The notes: generated by a model from the letters alone, not told the origin. 64,000 nt of DNA from Blautia sp. XA-2221 (GCF_028767025.1 NZ_JAJQXX010000002.1:124001-188000); one strand, 5' to 3'; shown: positions 21,731 through 30,055, counted from the stretch's first letter. Program-made: numbers and translations.

Positions 21731-21880
21731 CAGTTCTTATTGACTATCTTTTTACAGGAGTGTGTCACGCACCTGTGAGAAGTAAACAAGGAGAAAGTTG
21801 GTAAGGTGCAGACGGAAAACTATGGTTGGAATGTGAGATTACTGTAAATTTGATAGTTGTGAAGAAGGGAGAAAGATACA

Positions 21881-22108
21881 ATGAAACAGGGAAGATTAGG
21901 ATATAACAGCAGTAATGACAGATATGGATTGTTGGCATCAGACTTATGGATTGATACGGGATTTCACTGTGGAGAAGGTCTTGAGGTGCTGGTTGATGAT
22001 AAGTGGGTACGGACAAGAATGGAGATGAATCCGGCAAGAGAATGGTATCTGGTGGGAACACCATATTGCGGAGATCTGGAATATGTACAGGCAAGAATAC
22101 CGGAATAA
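21881..22108 (+). CDS. DUF5348-family small protein
   Basis: 75 residues; the RYGLLASDLWIDTGFHCGEG and EWYLVGTPYCGDLEYVQARI stretches are typical of DUF5348 proteins found in Clostridia mobile elements. Function unknown. GAAGGGAG ribosome binding site. Just before the oriT-like block. Confidence 0.8.
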   Translation: MKQGRLGYNSSNDRYGLLASDLWIDTGFHCGEGLEVLVDDKWVRTRMEMNPAREWYLVGTPYCGDLEYVQARIPE

Positions 22109-22116
22109 TTTGATCG

Positions 22117-22262
22117 GATAGCCCCCGGCAGGGCGCAAGGGTACTTTTGATGGACGGTACGGCTGTCGAAAGTGCTTTTGCGTTACTTTTGACAAAAGTA
22201 ACAAAACCGCCGTATCCGGCGAAAATTTCTTAATATCGCCATGACTGGCGTAAATAAAAATT
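22117..22262. other. oriT-like conserved non-coding block, element 1
   Basis: About 145 bp nearly identical to 36213-36356 in element 2, both directly upstream of the relaxase. Contains a perfect inverted repeat TTACTTTTG-A-CAAAAGTAA (22183-22201), then CGCCG/CGGCG and CGCCA/TGGCG stems. Position and hairpins fit a MobV origin of transfer; the nick site cannot be fixed by eye. Confidence 0.62.
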
Positions 22263-22305
22263 ATGCGCTATCTGGCACTTGCTCAGAAAAGAGGTGAGAA
22301 ACATT

Positions 22306-23724
22306 ATGATAAAACGAACAATTAGCGGTATGATAGGGAAAGGTTCTTTGGCCCATAACAGGAGAGAGTTTTTCGCAGAGAATGTAGAACCGGACAGAGT
22401 ACAATTAAATATTTGTTACCAGAATGAAAATCTGAAGGAAGTCTATAAAGAGTTATTTGATGATGCTGTGGGGAGATACAACATCGGAAAAAGAAAAGAA
22501 CGGCAGATTACAAATTACTATGAAAAAATTCGGCAGGGAAAACAAGAGAAGTTGTTCCACGAAGTGATTTTTCAAATTGGAAATCGAGAAGATATGGCTG
22601 TCGGAACAGTAGAAGGAGATCTGGCTGTAAAAGTGCTGGATGAATATGTAAAGGACTTCCAGAAACGGAATCCAGCGCTACGGGTATTTGGGTGTTATCT
22701 ACATCAGGATGAGTCTACTCCACATTTACATATTGATTTTATTCCTTATGTGACTGATTGGAAAGGAAAAGGAATGGACACCAGAGTTTCGTTGAAACAG
22801 GCATTAAAAAGTCTTGGATTTCAAGGTGGAAATAAGCATGATACAGAGTTGAACCAGTGGATGAACCATGAAAAAAAGGTCCTGGCAGAGATTGCAAAAC
22901 AGCATGGCATTGAATGGGAACAGAAAGGTACTCATGAGGAACATTTGGATGTTTATAACTTCAAGAAGAAAGAGCGAAAAAAGGAAGTACAGGAGCTGGA
23001 GCAGGAGAAAGAGTATCTAACTGCAGAAAACGAAGAACTGACAGCACAAATTGCGGAATTCAGAGCAGATATCCAGATTTTAAAAGACGATAAGGAACAG
23101 GCAATCAGGGAGAAACAAGAAGCAGAACAAAGGGCAGAGGACGCAGAAAAAGAAGTAAAAAGTCTGGAAGAGCGTCGAGATGTGCTGCAGCCGATTATGG
23201 ATAATGCCAGTAAAGAAATAAAAGAATATGGAATGATTAAGACGTTTTTACCGGAGGCAGGAACATTTGAACGTGCAGTACTTTACAGAGAAAATAAAAT
23301 CAAGCCATTGTTTATCAAGATGAAGAATCAGATTGCTGCATTAGCTGGAAAGGTTGTAGAACTTAACAAAACGATAGAAAGCTGGAAAAACAAATATCAA
23401 AAATCTACGGAGAAATGTGATGATATCCAAACGCAGTTAGATGATGTGCGTAAAGAAAATGGGGAATTATTAAATGATAATCAACGTTTACAAGAGATTT
23501 CGGACAGATATGACAGAGTGGTGCGTATTTTGGGATCAGAAACTGTAGAGGATGTGGTGCAGCAGGATATTAAAGAACAAAGGACACTGGAAGAAAAACG
23601 GCGAATGGAGCAAATGCCAAAGGGAAGCGTTCTGAAACAGTTGGAATGGGCGACTCAAAAGAGTCAGATTGAAAACCAACAACGTAAGAAAAATAGAACA
23701 AAATACAAAGGATTGGAGATTTAG
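22306..23724 (+). CDS. MobV-family relaxase (Mob/Pre)
   Basis: Nicks oriT and pilots single-stranded DNA during mobilisation by a helper conjugation system. The start at ATG 22306 follows AAGAGGTGAG and gives MIKRTISGMIGKGSLAHNRR, 472 residues. The MobV metal motif HxDExTPHxH is seen as HQDESTPHLH from His133. The N-terminal 200 residues are the relaxase domain; from about 220 the protein is a long coiled coil (many Glu/Lys/Gln heptads), then a basic tail. A close homologue is at 36401. Confidence 0.93.
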   Translation: MIKRTISGMIGKGSLAHNRREFFAENVEPDRVQLNICYQNENLKEVYKELFDDAVGRYNIGKRKERQITNYYEKIRQGKQEKLFHEVIFQIGNREDMAVGTVEGDLAVKVLDEYVKDFQKRNPALRVFGCYLHQDESTPHLHIDFIPYVTDWKGKGMDTRVSLKQALKSLGFQGGNKHDTELNQWMNHEKKVLAEIAKQHGIEWEQKGTHEEHLDVYNFKKKERKKEVQELEQEKEYLTAENEELTAQIAEFRADIQILKDDKEQAIREKQEAEQRAEDAEKEVKSLEERRDVLQPIMDNASKEIKEYGMIKTFLPEAGTFERAVLYRENKIKPLFIKMKNQIAALAGKVVELNKTIESWKNKYQKSTEKCDDIQTQLDDVRKENGELLNDNQRLQEISDRYDRVVRILGSETVEDVVQQDIKEQRTLEEKRRMEQMPKGSVLKQLEWATQKSQIENQQRKKNRTKYKGLEI

Positions 23725-23727
23725 ACT

Positions 23728-24102
23728 ATGAAAAAACAAATTTATGATGAAAAAAATGGAATGAGCTATACGTTGCATGGAGATTACTATTTGCCGGATC
23801 TGGTTTTAAGAGAAGAAGAACCGACATATGGAAAATATGGAATGTTACGAAAGCAGTTCTTAAAAGAACACAGATCAGCAAGGTATCAGTATTTGTTATT
23901 GACTGGAAAACTGAATGAACATCTGAATCAGACTGATCAGGAAGCTAGAGAACAGGTGGAAACGCTTATGGAACAGATGACAGAAAAACAGGGTGTAACT
24001 GAAGAATTAAAGGCACAGGATCAGATGGAGTGGGTCAGGCTGATGAATAATATAAAAGCTAGTGCAGAAGAAATTGTATTGAAAAACATGATATATGTGT
24101 GA
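23728..24102 (+). CDS. tnpV: TnpV-family protein
   Basis: 124 residues; SYTLHGDYYLPDL, then EEPTYGKYGMLRKQFLKEHR and the C-terminal EEIVLKNMIYV identify the TnpV family first named in Tn4451. Function unknown; despite its name it is not a transposase. Four bp after the relaxase, so probably co-transcribed. Almost the same protein follows the relaxase of element 2. Confidence 0.88.
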   Translation: MKKQIYDEKNGMSYTLHGDYYLPDLVLREEEPTYGKYGMLRKQFLKEHRSARYQYLLLTGKLNEHLNQTDQEAREQVETLMEQMTEKQGVTEELKAQDQMEWVRLMNNIKASAEEIVLKNMIYV

Positions 24103-24205
24103 TTGCGAGGGGGATAAAATCGCTTTTTTACATTTTTGTATATTAGAATAGAACTTTAGAAAGCACTATGGTAAAATAAAGTGAAGGTAAATTGAAAGTT
24201 ATCAA

Positions 24206-24319
24206 AACAAAGATAAAAACGCAACGTGCATCTTTGATGTGCCAGAGCCGGTAGGTAGCCCGGCCGTCCTATATAAATAGGGTAAGTAACCTGCCCCTCC
24301 GGGTTGTCCATTCTTTGTT
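24206..24319 (+). ncRNA. yjdF-type riboswitch
   Basis: Lies directly upstream of a yjdF gene. Closing stem AACAAAG (24206-24212) with CTTTGTT (24313-24319), inner segments GCAACGTGCAT, ATGTGCC and CCTGCCC that I recognise from the yjdF RNA motif, and a GCCGG/CCGGC arm. Members of this class bind azaaromatic compounds and usually control translation. It ends 12 bp before the AGGAGGG site of yjdF. Confidence 0.75.
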
Positions 24320-24343
24320 CAATAAATTTTAGGAGGGATTTTT

Positions 24344-24760
24344 ATGGACAAAGTAAATGGAAGATTGACGGTATATTTTGAAGAACCATTTTGGGTAGGC
24401 ATATTTGAGCATATTGAAGATGGTAAATTATCTGTGGCAAAGGTAACATTTGGCGTAGAACCAAAAGATTATGAAGTGCAGGAATATATTCAAAAATACT
24501 ATTTCGGTTTGAAATTCAGTCCGGCTGTTGAAGCTATTGTAAAGGATATAAAAAGAAATCCGAAACGGATGCAGCGTTCAGCAAAAAAGCAGATGCTGGA
24601 AACTGGTATTAGTACAAAATCACAACTGGCGTTGAAATTACAGCAGGAACAGAACAAGCATGAGCGTAAAGAGAGAAGCCGAAAGAAAAAAGAAGCGGAA
24701 GAACAGCGAATGTTTGAACTAAAACAGCTAAAGAAAAGAGAAAAGCATAAGGAACATTAA
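24344..24760 (+). CDS. yjdF: YjdF family protein (DUF2992)
   Basis: 138 residues with the family's N-terminal region (GRLTVYFEEPFWVGIFEHIE, FGVEPKDYEV) and the very basic Lys/Arg/Glu C-terminal helix. Function unknown; expression is tied to the riboswitch upstream, which suggests a response to toxic heterocycles. AGGAGGG ribosome binding site. It is cargo of element 1 and absent from element 2. Confidence 0.9.
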   Translation: MDKVNGRLTVYFEEPFWVGIFEHIEDGKLSVAKVTFGVEPKDYEVQEYIQKYYFGLKFSPAVEAIVKDIKRNPKRMQRSAKKQMLETGISTKSQLALKLQQEQNKHERKERSRKKKEAEEQRMFELKQLKKREKHKEH

Positions 24761-24961
24761 AAGTCCCTTGGGCTTCTTCTCAAATCGGGATTGTTTTAAT
24801 ATGTCTTAGCTGCAGAAGGTGAACAAAAAATTGCTTATACTGTGAGAGGTTCGCAGTATGTGGCATGGCAGAGTAAAATTTTTAGCTACGAATTTACATA
24901 TTGTTCTTTTGAGTAGCAGAAAATTTATATATTAATGTGTTCACTAAGGAGGAGGTAGAGG

Positions 24962-25195
24962 ATGATGTATAATGATTTTTCTATAGTCGATTATCAGAAA
25001 TCTGAGGATGAAAATAAAGCTATTCAAAAACTGGCTGAACATAGAGATATTAAGTTGATGGTTAAAGAGATTGGCGAGAAATATGGAATAGATATTCAAT
25101 CTACAGAAGGAAATTCACATTTGGGTGATTTTAGCTATCCCAAGGAAGATGAACAAAAGTTAATTTTTATTCTGGATAGGTATTTAAAAGATTAG
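24962..25195 (+). CDS. Small unknown acidic protein
   Basis: 77 residues, GGAGGAGG ribosome binding site. No family recognised; mixed alpha/beta with HRDIKLMVKEIGEKYGID and a C-terminal DEQKLIFILDRYLKD. Could be an immunity protein or antitoxin given the neighbours, but nothing in the sequence proves it. The 200 bp before it show no clear signal. Confidence 0.55.
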   Translation: MMYNDFSIVDYQKSEDENKAIQKLAEHRDIKLMVKEIGEKYGIDIQSTEGNSHLGDFSYPKEDEQKLIFILDRYLKD

Positions 25196-25237
25196 CGCAG
25201 ATAATAAATATTAGCAGATGATTGGAGGAAGCTGAGA

Positions 25238-25477
25238 ATGGCTGAAAAAGGTTATGGAGAAATTAAAGCAAGAGCAAAAATTTTTCCAAGTGATATTGAT
25301 AAATTCAGCGAGCAAGGGGTTAGCATAGCTTTAGTCCAAGCTAAAGCTTCTCCAAAAACAAAGCAAAGGGCTGAAGCAAAAGGGATAAAACTTTACGATG
25401 ACCTTTCACCCGAAAAAGTTAAAGAAGTTCGTGAAAAAGTGAAAAAAAGGAAAACTGGAGGTAAGAACAATGCTTGA
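25238..25477 (+). CDS. Small basic protein, possibly a nuclease-toxin fragment
   Basis: 79 residues, Lys-rich. The segment VSIALVQAKASPKTKQRAEA followed by GIKLYDDLSPEKVKEV resembles the tail of restriction-endonuclease-fold domains (a sheet-helix unit with 'I.l.d...' ending), as in C-terminal toxin modules. If so, it is a truncated toxin whose catalytic part is missing. GGAGG ribosome binding site; overlaps the next gene by 8 bp. Low certainty. Confidence 0.55.
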   Translation: MAEKGYGEIKARAKIFPSDIDKFSEQGVSIALVQAKASPKTKQRAEAKGIKLYDDLSPEKVKEVREKVKKRKTGGKNNA

Positions 25478-25838
25478 TATTACATTTTACAAAAAGCAAA
25501 ATAATGATAATTTTGTTCCTTGTATAATAGAATTGTGCGATGAAGATTACGAAAAAATAATTGTTTCAAATTTCGCAAAAAGATTTCACTCTGAAAAACA
25601 ATGCTTAATAGTGGAAGAAGAAGAATATTTTATCGATGCGGTGTATTGTGATGCTCTTGTTTTGGAGGAAGCTAAAGAAATTTGTAATAGATTATTGTTT
25701 GAAGAACTTGAGAAAGTACAAAATTACTGCAGTAGAATTGAAGGAGAAACTATAAACAAAAGCAAGTTGAACTTTATGTTTGTGCTTAGAGACGTGCTAA
25801 GTAATCTCGGCGAATGTCAATACTTTTCATACGTTTGA
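25470..25838 (+). CDS. Unknown acidic protein, possible immunity partner
   Basis: 122 residues, overlapping the basic protein upstream by 8 bp, so co-translated. Alpha/beta with DAVYCDALVLEEAKEICNRL and a C-terminal FVLRDVLSNLGECQYFSYV. Basic small protein followed by an overlapping acidic protein is typical for toxin/immunity gene pairs, but no family is recognised. Confidence 0.6.
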   Translation: MLDITFYKKQNNDNFVPCIIELCDEDYEKIIVSNFAKRFHSEKQCLIVEEEEYFIDAVYCDALVLEEAKEICNRLLFEELEKVQNYCSRIEGETINKSKLNFMFVLRDVLSNLGECQYFSYV

Positions 25839-25894
25839 AATAAAGGTGTTTTGCACAAACGCACAATCGGAAGTTGTAGTAAAGGAGGTTTACA

Positions 25895-26272
25895 ATGGGG
25901 TTTTGGATTTTTATGTTGATTATGGATTTGCTTCTTCCATTTACGATGATTGGTTTTGGAAGATATTTTATGAAAAAGGCTCCAAAGGAAATAAATTCAG
26001 TATTTGGATATCGGACTTCAATGTCTATGAAGAACAAAGACACATGGGAATTTGCTCATAAATATTGTGGTAAAGTCTGGTATGTCTGTGGAATGGTTAT
26101 GTTGCCGATAACAGTAATATTCATGCTTTTAGTGATTGGAAAAAATGAAGATTGTGTTGGGAGTATAGGAGGGATTATCTGTGGTGTTCAACTTATTCCT
26201 TTAATTGGGTCTATTCTCCCAACAGAAATAGCATTAAAAAAGAATTTTGATAAGAATGGAACAAGACGATAA
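25895..26272 (+). CDS. SdpI-family membrane protein
   Basis: 125 residues, about three membrane helices (6-22, 62-82, 90-108). The loop FGYRTSMSMKNKDTWEFAHK is the SdpI-family signature. In Bacillus subtilis SdpI gives immunity to the SdpC toxin and binds the repressor SdpR. AAAGGAGG ribosome binding site. No sdpABC genes are here, so an immunity or envelope-stress role is only inferred. Confidence 0.82.
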   Translation: MGFWIFMLIMDLLLPFTMIGFGRYFMKKAPKEINSVFGYRTSMSMKNKDTWEFAHKYCGKVWYVCGMVMLPITVIFMLLVIGKNEDCVGSIGGIICGVQLIPLIGSILPTEIALKKNFDKNGTRR

Positions 26273-26308
26273 ATTCAATTTGTGGAATCGACTGAAAGGA
26301 AGCATTAT

Positions 26309-26623
26309 ATGTTCTATATTGTTTTTGACTTTGCAATGGCAGTGATTATGATTTTATTTGGAATATGGTTTTATAGGTCAAAAGGACAAGCATCCAAATT
26401 CTTGTCTGGTTATAATATGAAATCAGCAGAAGAACGAAAAAAATATGATGAAAATGCTATGTGTAAGGCATATGGGAAGAGAATGATGTTTATGTCAATT
26501 CCTTTTATTGTTGGAATGATTATAGATATTTGGCATATAGGAATCGGTTGTTTAATTGCATGGGTGATATGGTTTGTTATGTTTATTCTGCTGCTTATGG
26601 ATAGACATAAAATAGAAGGTTAA
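26309..26623 (+). CDS. DUF3784-family membrane protein
   Basis: 104 residues from ATG 26309 (after AAAGGA; a GTG at 26282 would add nine residues but has no ribosome binding site). Three helices with the family loop SGYNMKSAEERKKYDENAMC. Function unknown; often found beside SdpI-like proteins, as here (36 bp downstream of it). Confidence 0.82.
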   Translation: MFYIVFDFAMAVIMILFGIWFYRSKGQASKFLSGYNMKSAEERKKYDENAMCKAYGKRMMFMSIPFIVGMIIDIWHIGIGCLIAWVIWFVMFILLLMDRHKIEG

Positions 26624-26773
26624 TTTATAGAGGAATAGAATGCTTTTGGGGTGAAAATACCGTTTATTTGTTTTAGACATACGATGTCCGGTTGAAAATT
26701 AGCGGATTCTCGTTTTATGTCGTGGTAATTTTGATACATATTGGTAAGCTGTAAGTGGAAGAGAGGTAGAGAC

Positions 26774-27742
26774 ATGGACACAAAAAAGATTGGAGCTTTT
26801 TTAAAGCAATGTCGTAAAGAAAAGAATCTTACGCAAGAGCAGCTTGCCGAGAAGTTTGAGGTATCTGCAAGAACAGTTTCCAGATGGGAAACAGGAATAA
26901 ATATGCCAGATCTCAGTATACTTGTTCAACTTGCTGAATACTACGATGTTGAGATGAGAGAGCTCCTGGATGGAGAAAGGAGCCAGACTATGAATAAAGA
27001 GATGAAAGAAACACTGGACAAAGTTGCGGTGTATGAAGGATGGGTGAAACAAAAAGCATTAAAGGCTGGAAATCTTGCATTTGCATCAATGTTTGTGATT
27101 AGTGTGTTAGCGATTATTATTCAGATGTTATTAACTGTGGATATTCGCTTGGTTTTAGGAGAGACAGCAACTGCTTTGGTAGGAGGAATCCTGTACGCCT
27201 CTATTATGGTGTACAATGGAATATGGGATAAATGTTTGCCAAAAAGTGCTACTATATGGAGAGATTTTCTCACCAGTGTGATATGTGCAGGAATTTTTAC
27301 AGTCATCTATGGTGTATGCTTATTCAGAATGGGGGCTACAGAAACACAGATAACACGGTTAGCATTGGGATTTCTGATTGGTATTACTATTGTGGCATTT
27401 ATTATTCTTAGGCTCTTGGCATTTATTAATCGAAAAAGAAACCAGAATTCGTCAAATGTTCAGGAGAAAAAGGAAACTTCCCTATCTAAGGTAGAATGGA
27501 CAAAAATTTATAATGCACAGAATATAGTAGAGACAGAACAACTTGTAGAAATGTTAAAGCAAAATGGAATAGCAGCTTTTTCACAGGAAGCAGGTGCGAA
27601 TGTTGCAATGCATGGGGCACCTGGATTTGGAATATATGGTGTGGATATATTCGTGAAAACCGATGATGCAGAGAATGCAGTAAAGGTGCTTAAAGGTTAC
27701 TTCTCGGGGGATATATATAGTTTTGCGAGAAAAAAATTTTGA
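26774..27742 (+). CDS. XRE regulator with membrane domain and DUF2007-like tail
   Basis: 322 residues from ATG 26774 (GAGAGGTAG upstream). Domain order: XRE helix-turn-helix (about 5-60; LTQEQLAEKFEVSARTVSRW), four membrane helices (about 105-125, 135-155, 170-190, 200-220), polar linker, then a DUF2007-like domain (about 248-315; WTKIYNAQNIVETEQLVEML, GVDIFVKTDDAENAVKVL). A membrane-anchored repressor could couple SdpI/DUF3784 expression to an envelope signal. The combination of these three parts in one protein is uncommon in my experience. Confidence 0.82.
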   Translation: MDTKKIGAFLKQCRKEKNLTQEQLAEKFEVSARTVSRWETGINMPDLSILVQLAEYYDVEMRELLDGERSQTMNKEMKETLDKVAVYEGWVKQKALKAGNLAFASMFVISVLAIIIQMLLTVDIRLVLGETATALVGGILYASIMVYNGIWDKCLPKSATIWRDFLTSVICAGIFTVIYGVCLFRMGATETQITRLALGFLIGITIVAFIILRLLAFINRKRNQNSSNVQEKKETSLSKVEWTKIYNAQNIVETEQLVEMLKQNGIAAFSQEAGANVAMHGAPGFGIYGVDIFVKTDDAENAVKVLKGYFSGDIYSFARKKF

Positions 27743-27790
27743 CATTTTTAGAGATAGGTGCTTTTTTTAATTATAGTGATATTGAATTTA

Positions 27791-27820
27791 CCGCTTAGTT
27801 ATATAGCTAAGCGGTGTTTT
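27791..27820 (+). terminator. Terminator after the membrane-regulator cluster
   Basis: CCGCTTAG (27791-27798) and CTAAGCGG (27807-27814), perfect, followed by TGTTTTTA. Separates the SdpI-like cluster from the DUF262 pair. Confidence 0.8.
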
Positions 27821-27908
27821 TATAAATATTTACAAGCGGAAAAAAAGAGCAGCTAAAATAAAATAAGCATAAAATATGGAAAAAGTAAAAAAATAATGGA
27901 CGCTGCGC

Positions 27909-27937
27909 TTGACAAAATAATAAATAGAGTATAGTAT
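27909..27937 (+). promoter_or_regulatory. Candidate promoter of the DUF262/PemK-like operon
   Basis: TTGACA at 27909-27914; TAGTAT at 17-bp spacing (27932-27937), or TATAGT at 15 bp (27930-27935). AAAAAGGAGA ribosome binding site follows. Confidence 0.6.
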
Positions 27938-27958
27938 GAAAAAAAGGAGACGTGAAAA

Positions 27959-29122
27959 ATGAATATAAATCAAAAACTAATTAGGGCTGCAGAATTTAAC
28001 CCTACAGAAAAATCGCATAAATTAACAGTTTTAAGTATGTGTCAGCAAATTGAAAAACAGCAAATAACTTTACCGTTATATCAGAGAGACATGAGTTGGA
28101 ATTTGCATAAATGCATTTCTCTTTTAAATTATCAATTATTAGGAAAAGCTCCGGTTTCGCCACTTTCAGTTAATGCGATTAATGATCTGCAGGATTACGT
28201 GCCACAAGTATCATTTATAACGAGAGAAATAGTTAAGGATATGAGTAGAACTCAAATTTCAATTGTAGATGGACAGCAAAGACTGACAACGAACTATAAA
28301 GCATATACGGATAGTGAGGATTTTCGAAATATAGTTTTGGATTTAATAAAAGGAAGATTTCTTCTGGTAGAGGGAGCAATAGAAAGATATCAGATTCCAG
28401 TTGGAAAGCTGCTCAATAAAGAAGATAGCGTGTTTTATTCGTATGTTATGAATTCTAAATACCTAAGAAAAGAAAATGTGTTACCTGTTTTATTACAGTG
28501 CCGGACTAAAATTAGGAATTATTATTATACAATTAATCAAGCAGATGATTTGTCAGAAGATGAACAAATAGAATGGTTTGAAGTATTAAATAATGCAGGA
28601 AGTCGTGTAAGTGCTTTACAAATGAGATTTTCAAAGATGAAAATTCATGGAATTGATATCTATACGCAATATACGAATATTTTCAGAGATAGACTTTTGG
28701 AACATGGTTATAACTTCTTTGTCCCTAAAAAAACAGAGGTCTCTTATCCAATTGCTACTTTAAATTCGGCATATGAAATTATAACAGGTAAGGAACATAC
28801 AGAAGCATATACTCCTATTCCATCTGATACAAAAGAGAACCAGTTGTGTAGTCTTAAACCTTCAGAAATTCAAAGATGCTTTGAATTGACATTGAAAGCA
28901 CTAGATAAAGCACTTCAGTTTATTCAGGAACACAATTTGCAAGAACCAGATAGAATAGATTATATAACATATTTAACAGGATATTTTGTATATTATCCAG
29001 ATAATATGGGAAAAGAAGTTGAAAATAAATTGTGTGAGTGGTATATGAATGTTAATTTTAAAAACCAATCTAATACTGGACGACGTACAGAATTCAAGAA
29101 GCTGTTAAATATTAAGTCATAA
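27959..29122 (+). CDS. DUF262-domain protein (GmrSD/SspE-like N-terminal fold)
   Basis: 387 residues. PLYQRDMSWN near 39-48 and IVDGQQRLTT near 101-110 are the ParB-like DUF262 signatures; DGQQR binds or hydrolyses nucleotide in GmrSD/SspE-type defence proteins. FEVLNNAGSRVSALQM near 210 matches the third family motif. The C-terminal half is helical and lacks the DUF1524 HNH nuclease (no His-Asn-His pattern) usually fused behind it. First gene of a two-gene operon; the next gene encodes a PemK-like protein 12 bp later, which may supply the missing nuclease. Very A+T-rich relative to the chromosome. Confidence 0.85.
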   Translation: MNINQKLIRAAEFNPTEKSHKLTVLSMCQQIEKQQITLPLYQRDMSWNLHKCISLLNYQLLGKAPVSPLSVNAINDLQDYVPQVSFITREIVKDMSRTQISIVDGQQRLTTNYKAYTDSEDFRNIVLDLIKGRFLLVEGAIERYQIPVGKLLNKEDSVFYSYVMNSKYLRKENVLPVLLQCRTKIRNYYYTINQADDLSEDEQIEWFEVLNNAGSRVSALQMRFSKMKIHGIDIYTQYTNIFRDRLLEHGYNFFVPKKTEVSYPIATLNSAYEIITGKEHTEAYTPIPSDTKENQLCSLKPSEIQRCFELTLKALDKALQFIQEHNLQEPDRIDYITYLTGYFVYYPDNMGKEVENKLCEWYMNVNFKNQSNTGRRTEFKKLLNIKS

Positions 29123-29134
29123 AGGGAGATACGG

Positions 29135-29833
29135 ATGAAGAAGGTTATTAATGGATGCATTTATGCAATAGATTTAGGGGGAACAGAAGAATACGAATTT
29201 AAAGGGGTACACCCGGCGATGGTTGTACGGATGCTAAAAGAAGAAAAAATGTATTATGTTGTACCCTTAACGACGTATACAAAAGAGCGGTGGGAAAAAT
29301 GTAAAAGACAAGGCTTTGGGTGTAGAATCGTTTCAACTAATTCTATTGCTCGAGTTGATAAGATTAATATTGTTACAGAAAAACAAATACATAGTAGATA
29401 TTACAATTCTGAAAAATTAGTATGTGCGGAACCGGCGGAAATTGAAAAGGTAATTTTGCGGGTGGAAGAATACTTTAAATTGTCGAATCAAAAGGGATTG
29501 AATGAGTATAAGAAATTTTATTCAGAGAAAAAAGTTTTTGAAAATAAAATGTATCAATTTTGGATTGACAATAAATTTGATGATGTTTATTATAATGTAA
29601 AAATAGAAAAAGGCTCTATTGAATTAGAGTTAGGAAAAGATGAAATTCGAAATCTGACCTTTAATGATATAGTACAGGTATTATCTGAATTGTTAGATGC
29701 TTCAAAGCTTCATTTCGAGAAAAAAGGTAATCAAAGTATAATAATATGTTTTAATGTCGATCACAAAATAGCATTGACTTTTCAAGAAAAATATGATAAA
29801 TTTAAATCACAGAAGGGTAGTGTAGAAGCGTAA
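29135..29833 (+). CDS. PemK/MazF-like protein with C-terminal extension
   Basis: 232 residues. The first about 105 match the PemK/MazF fold: GCIYAIDLGG, then GVHPAMVVRM, MYYVVPLTTYT and SIARVDKINIV, in the family's order. MazF-like proteins cut RNA. The following about 120 residues are an extra, alpha/beta domain I cannot name (SIELELGKDEIRNLTFNDIV). No classical antitoxin gene is adjacent; the only partner is the DUF262 protein. AGGGAGA ribosome binding site. Confidence 0.75.
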   Translation: MKKVINGCIYAIDLGGTEEYEFKGVHPAMVVRMLKEEKMYYVVPLTTYTKERWEKCKRQGFGCRIVSTNSIARVDKINIVTEKQIHSRYYNSEKLVCAEPAEIEKVILRVEEYFKLSNQKGLNEYKKFYSEKKVFENKMYQFWIDNKFDDVYYNVKIEKGSIELELGKDEIRNLTFNDIVQVLSELLDASKLHFEKKGNQSIIICFNVDHKIALTFQEKYDKFKSQKGSVEA

Positions 29834-29980
29834 AGCCAGCTGTGAATAATAAGTGCGTAGAAGGGTTGTATTTAATATACGTAAAGCCAGCTACATAAAA
29901 AGTAAGCTAGTTTAGTTTACTTTTTTTATTTAGTGCATATCATAGATAATGGAAGGGCAGCTAATAGCGTAAGACCAGCC
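29829..29980 (+). repeat. Three short repeats after the PemK-like gene
   Basis: CGTAAAGCCAGCT at 29829-29841 (its TAA is the stop of the PemK-like gene) and 29880-29892, and the variant CGTAAGACCAGCC at 29968-29980. Possible remnants of cassette exchange or protein-binding sites. The rest of 29981-30157 holds the arm sites and nothing else recognised. Confidence 0.6.
29899..29927 (+). terminator. Terminator of the DUF262/PemK-like operon
   Basis: AAAGTAA-CTA/TAG-TTACTTT stem (29899-29923, one bulge per side) running into T7. Confidence 0.7.
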
Positions 29981-30037
29981 ACTAATTTCGAGGGATTGGG
30001 AGACCAATCCTTCGTTTTGAATGTATTACTTATTTTG

Positions 30038-30055
30038 TGATACTATTTTGATACT
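30038..30055 (+). repeat. Arm-type integrase sites, right end of element 1
   Basis: TGATACT at 30038-30044 and 30049-30055, again 11 bp apart, matching the left-end pair at 18192. Confidence 0.7.

Noticed and set aside
23728-24102. TnpV as sign of a transposon
   Set aside because: TnpV proteins have no transposase motifs, and no terminal inverted repeats or target duplications surround them; both copies belong to the mobilisation module.
29829-29980. CRISPR-like array behind the PemK-like gene
   Set aside because: Only three 13-bp repeats with unequal spacing (51 and 88 bp), no cas genes.
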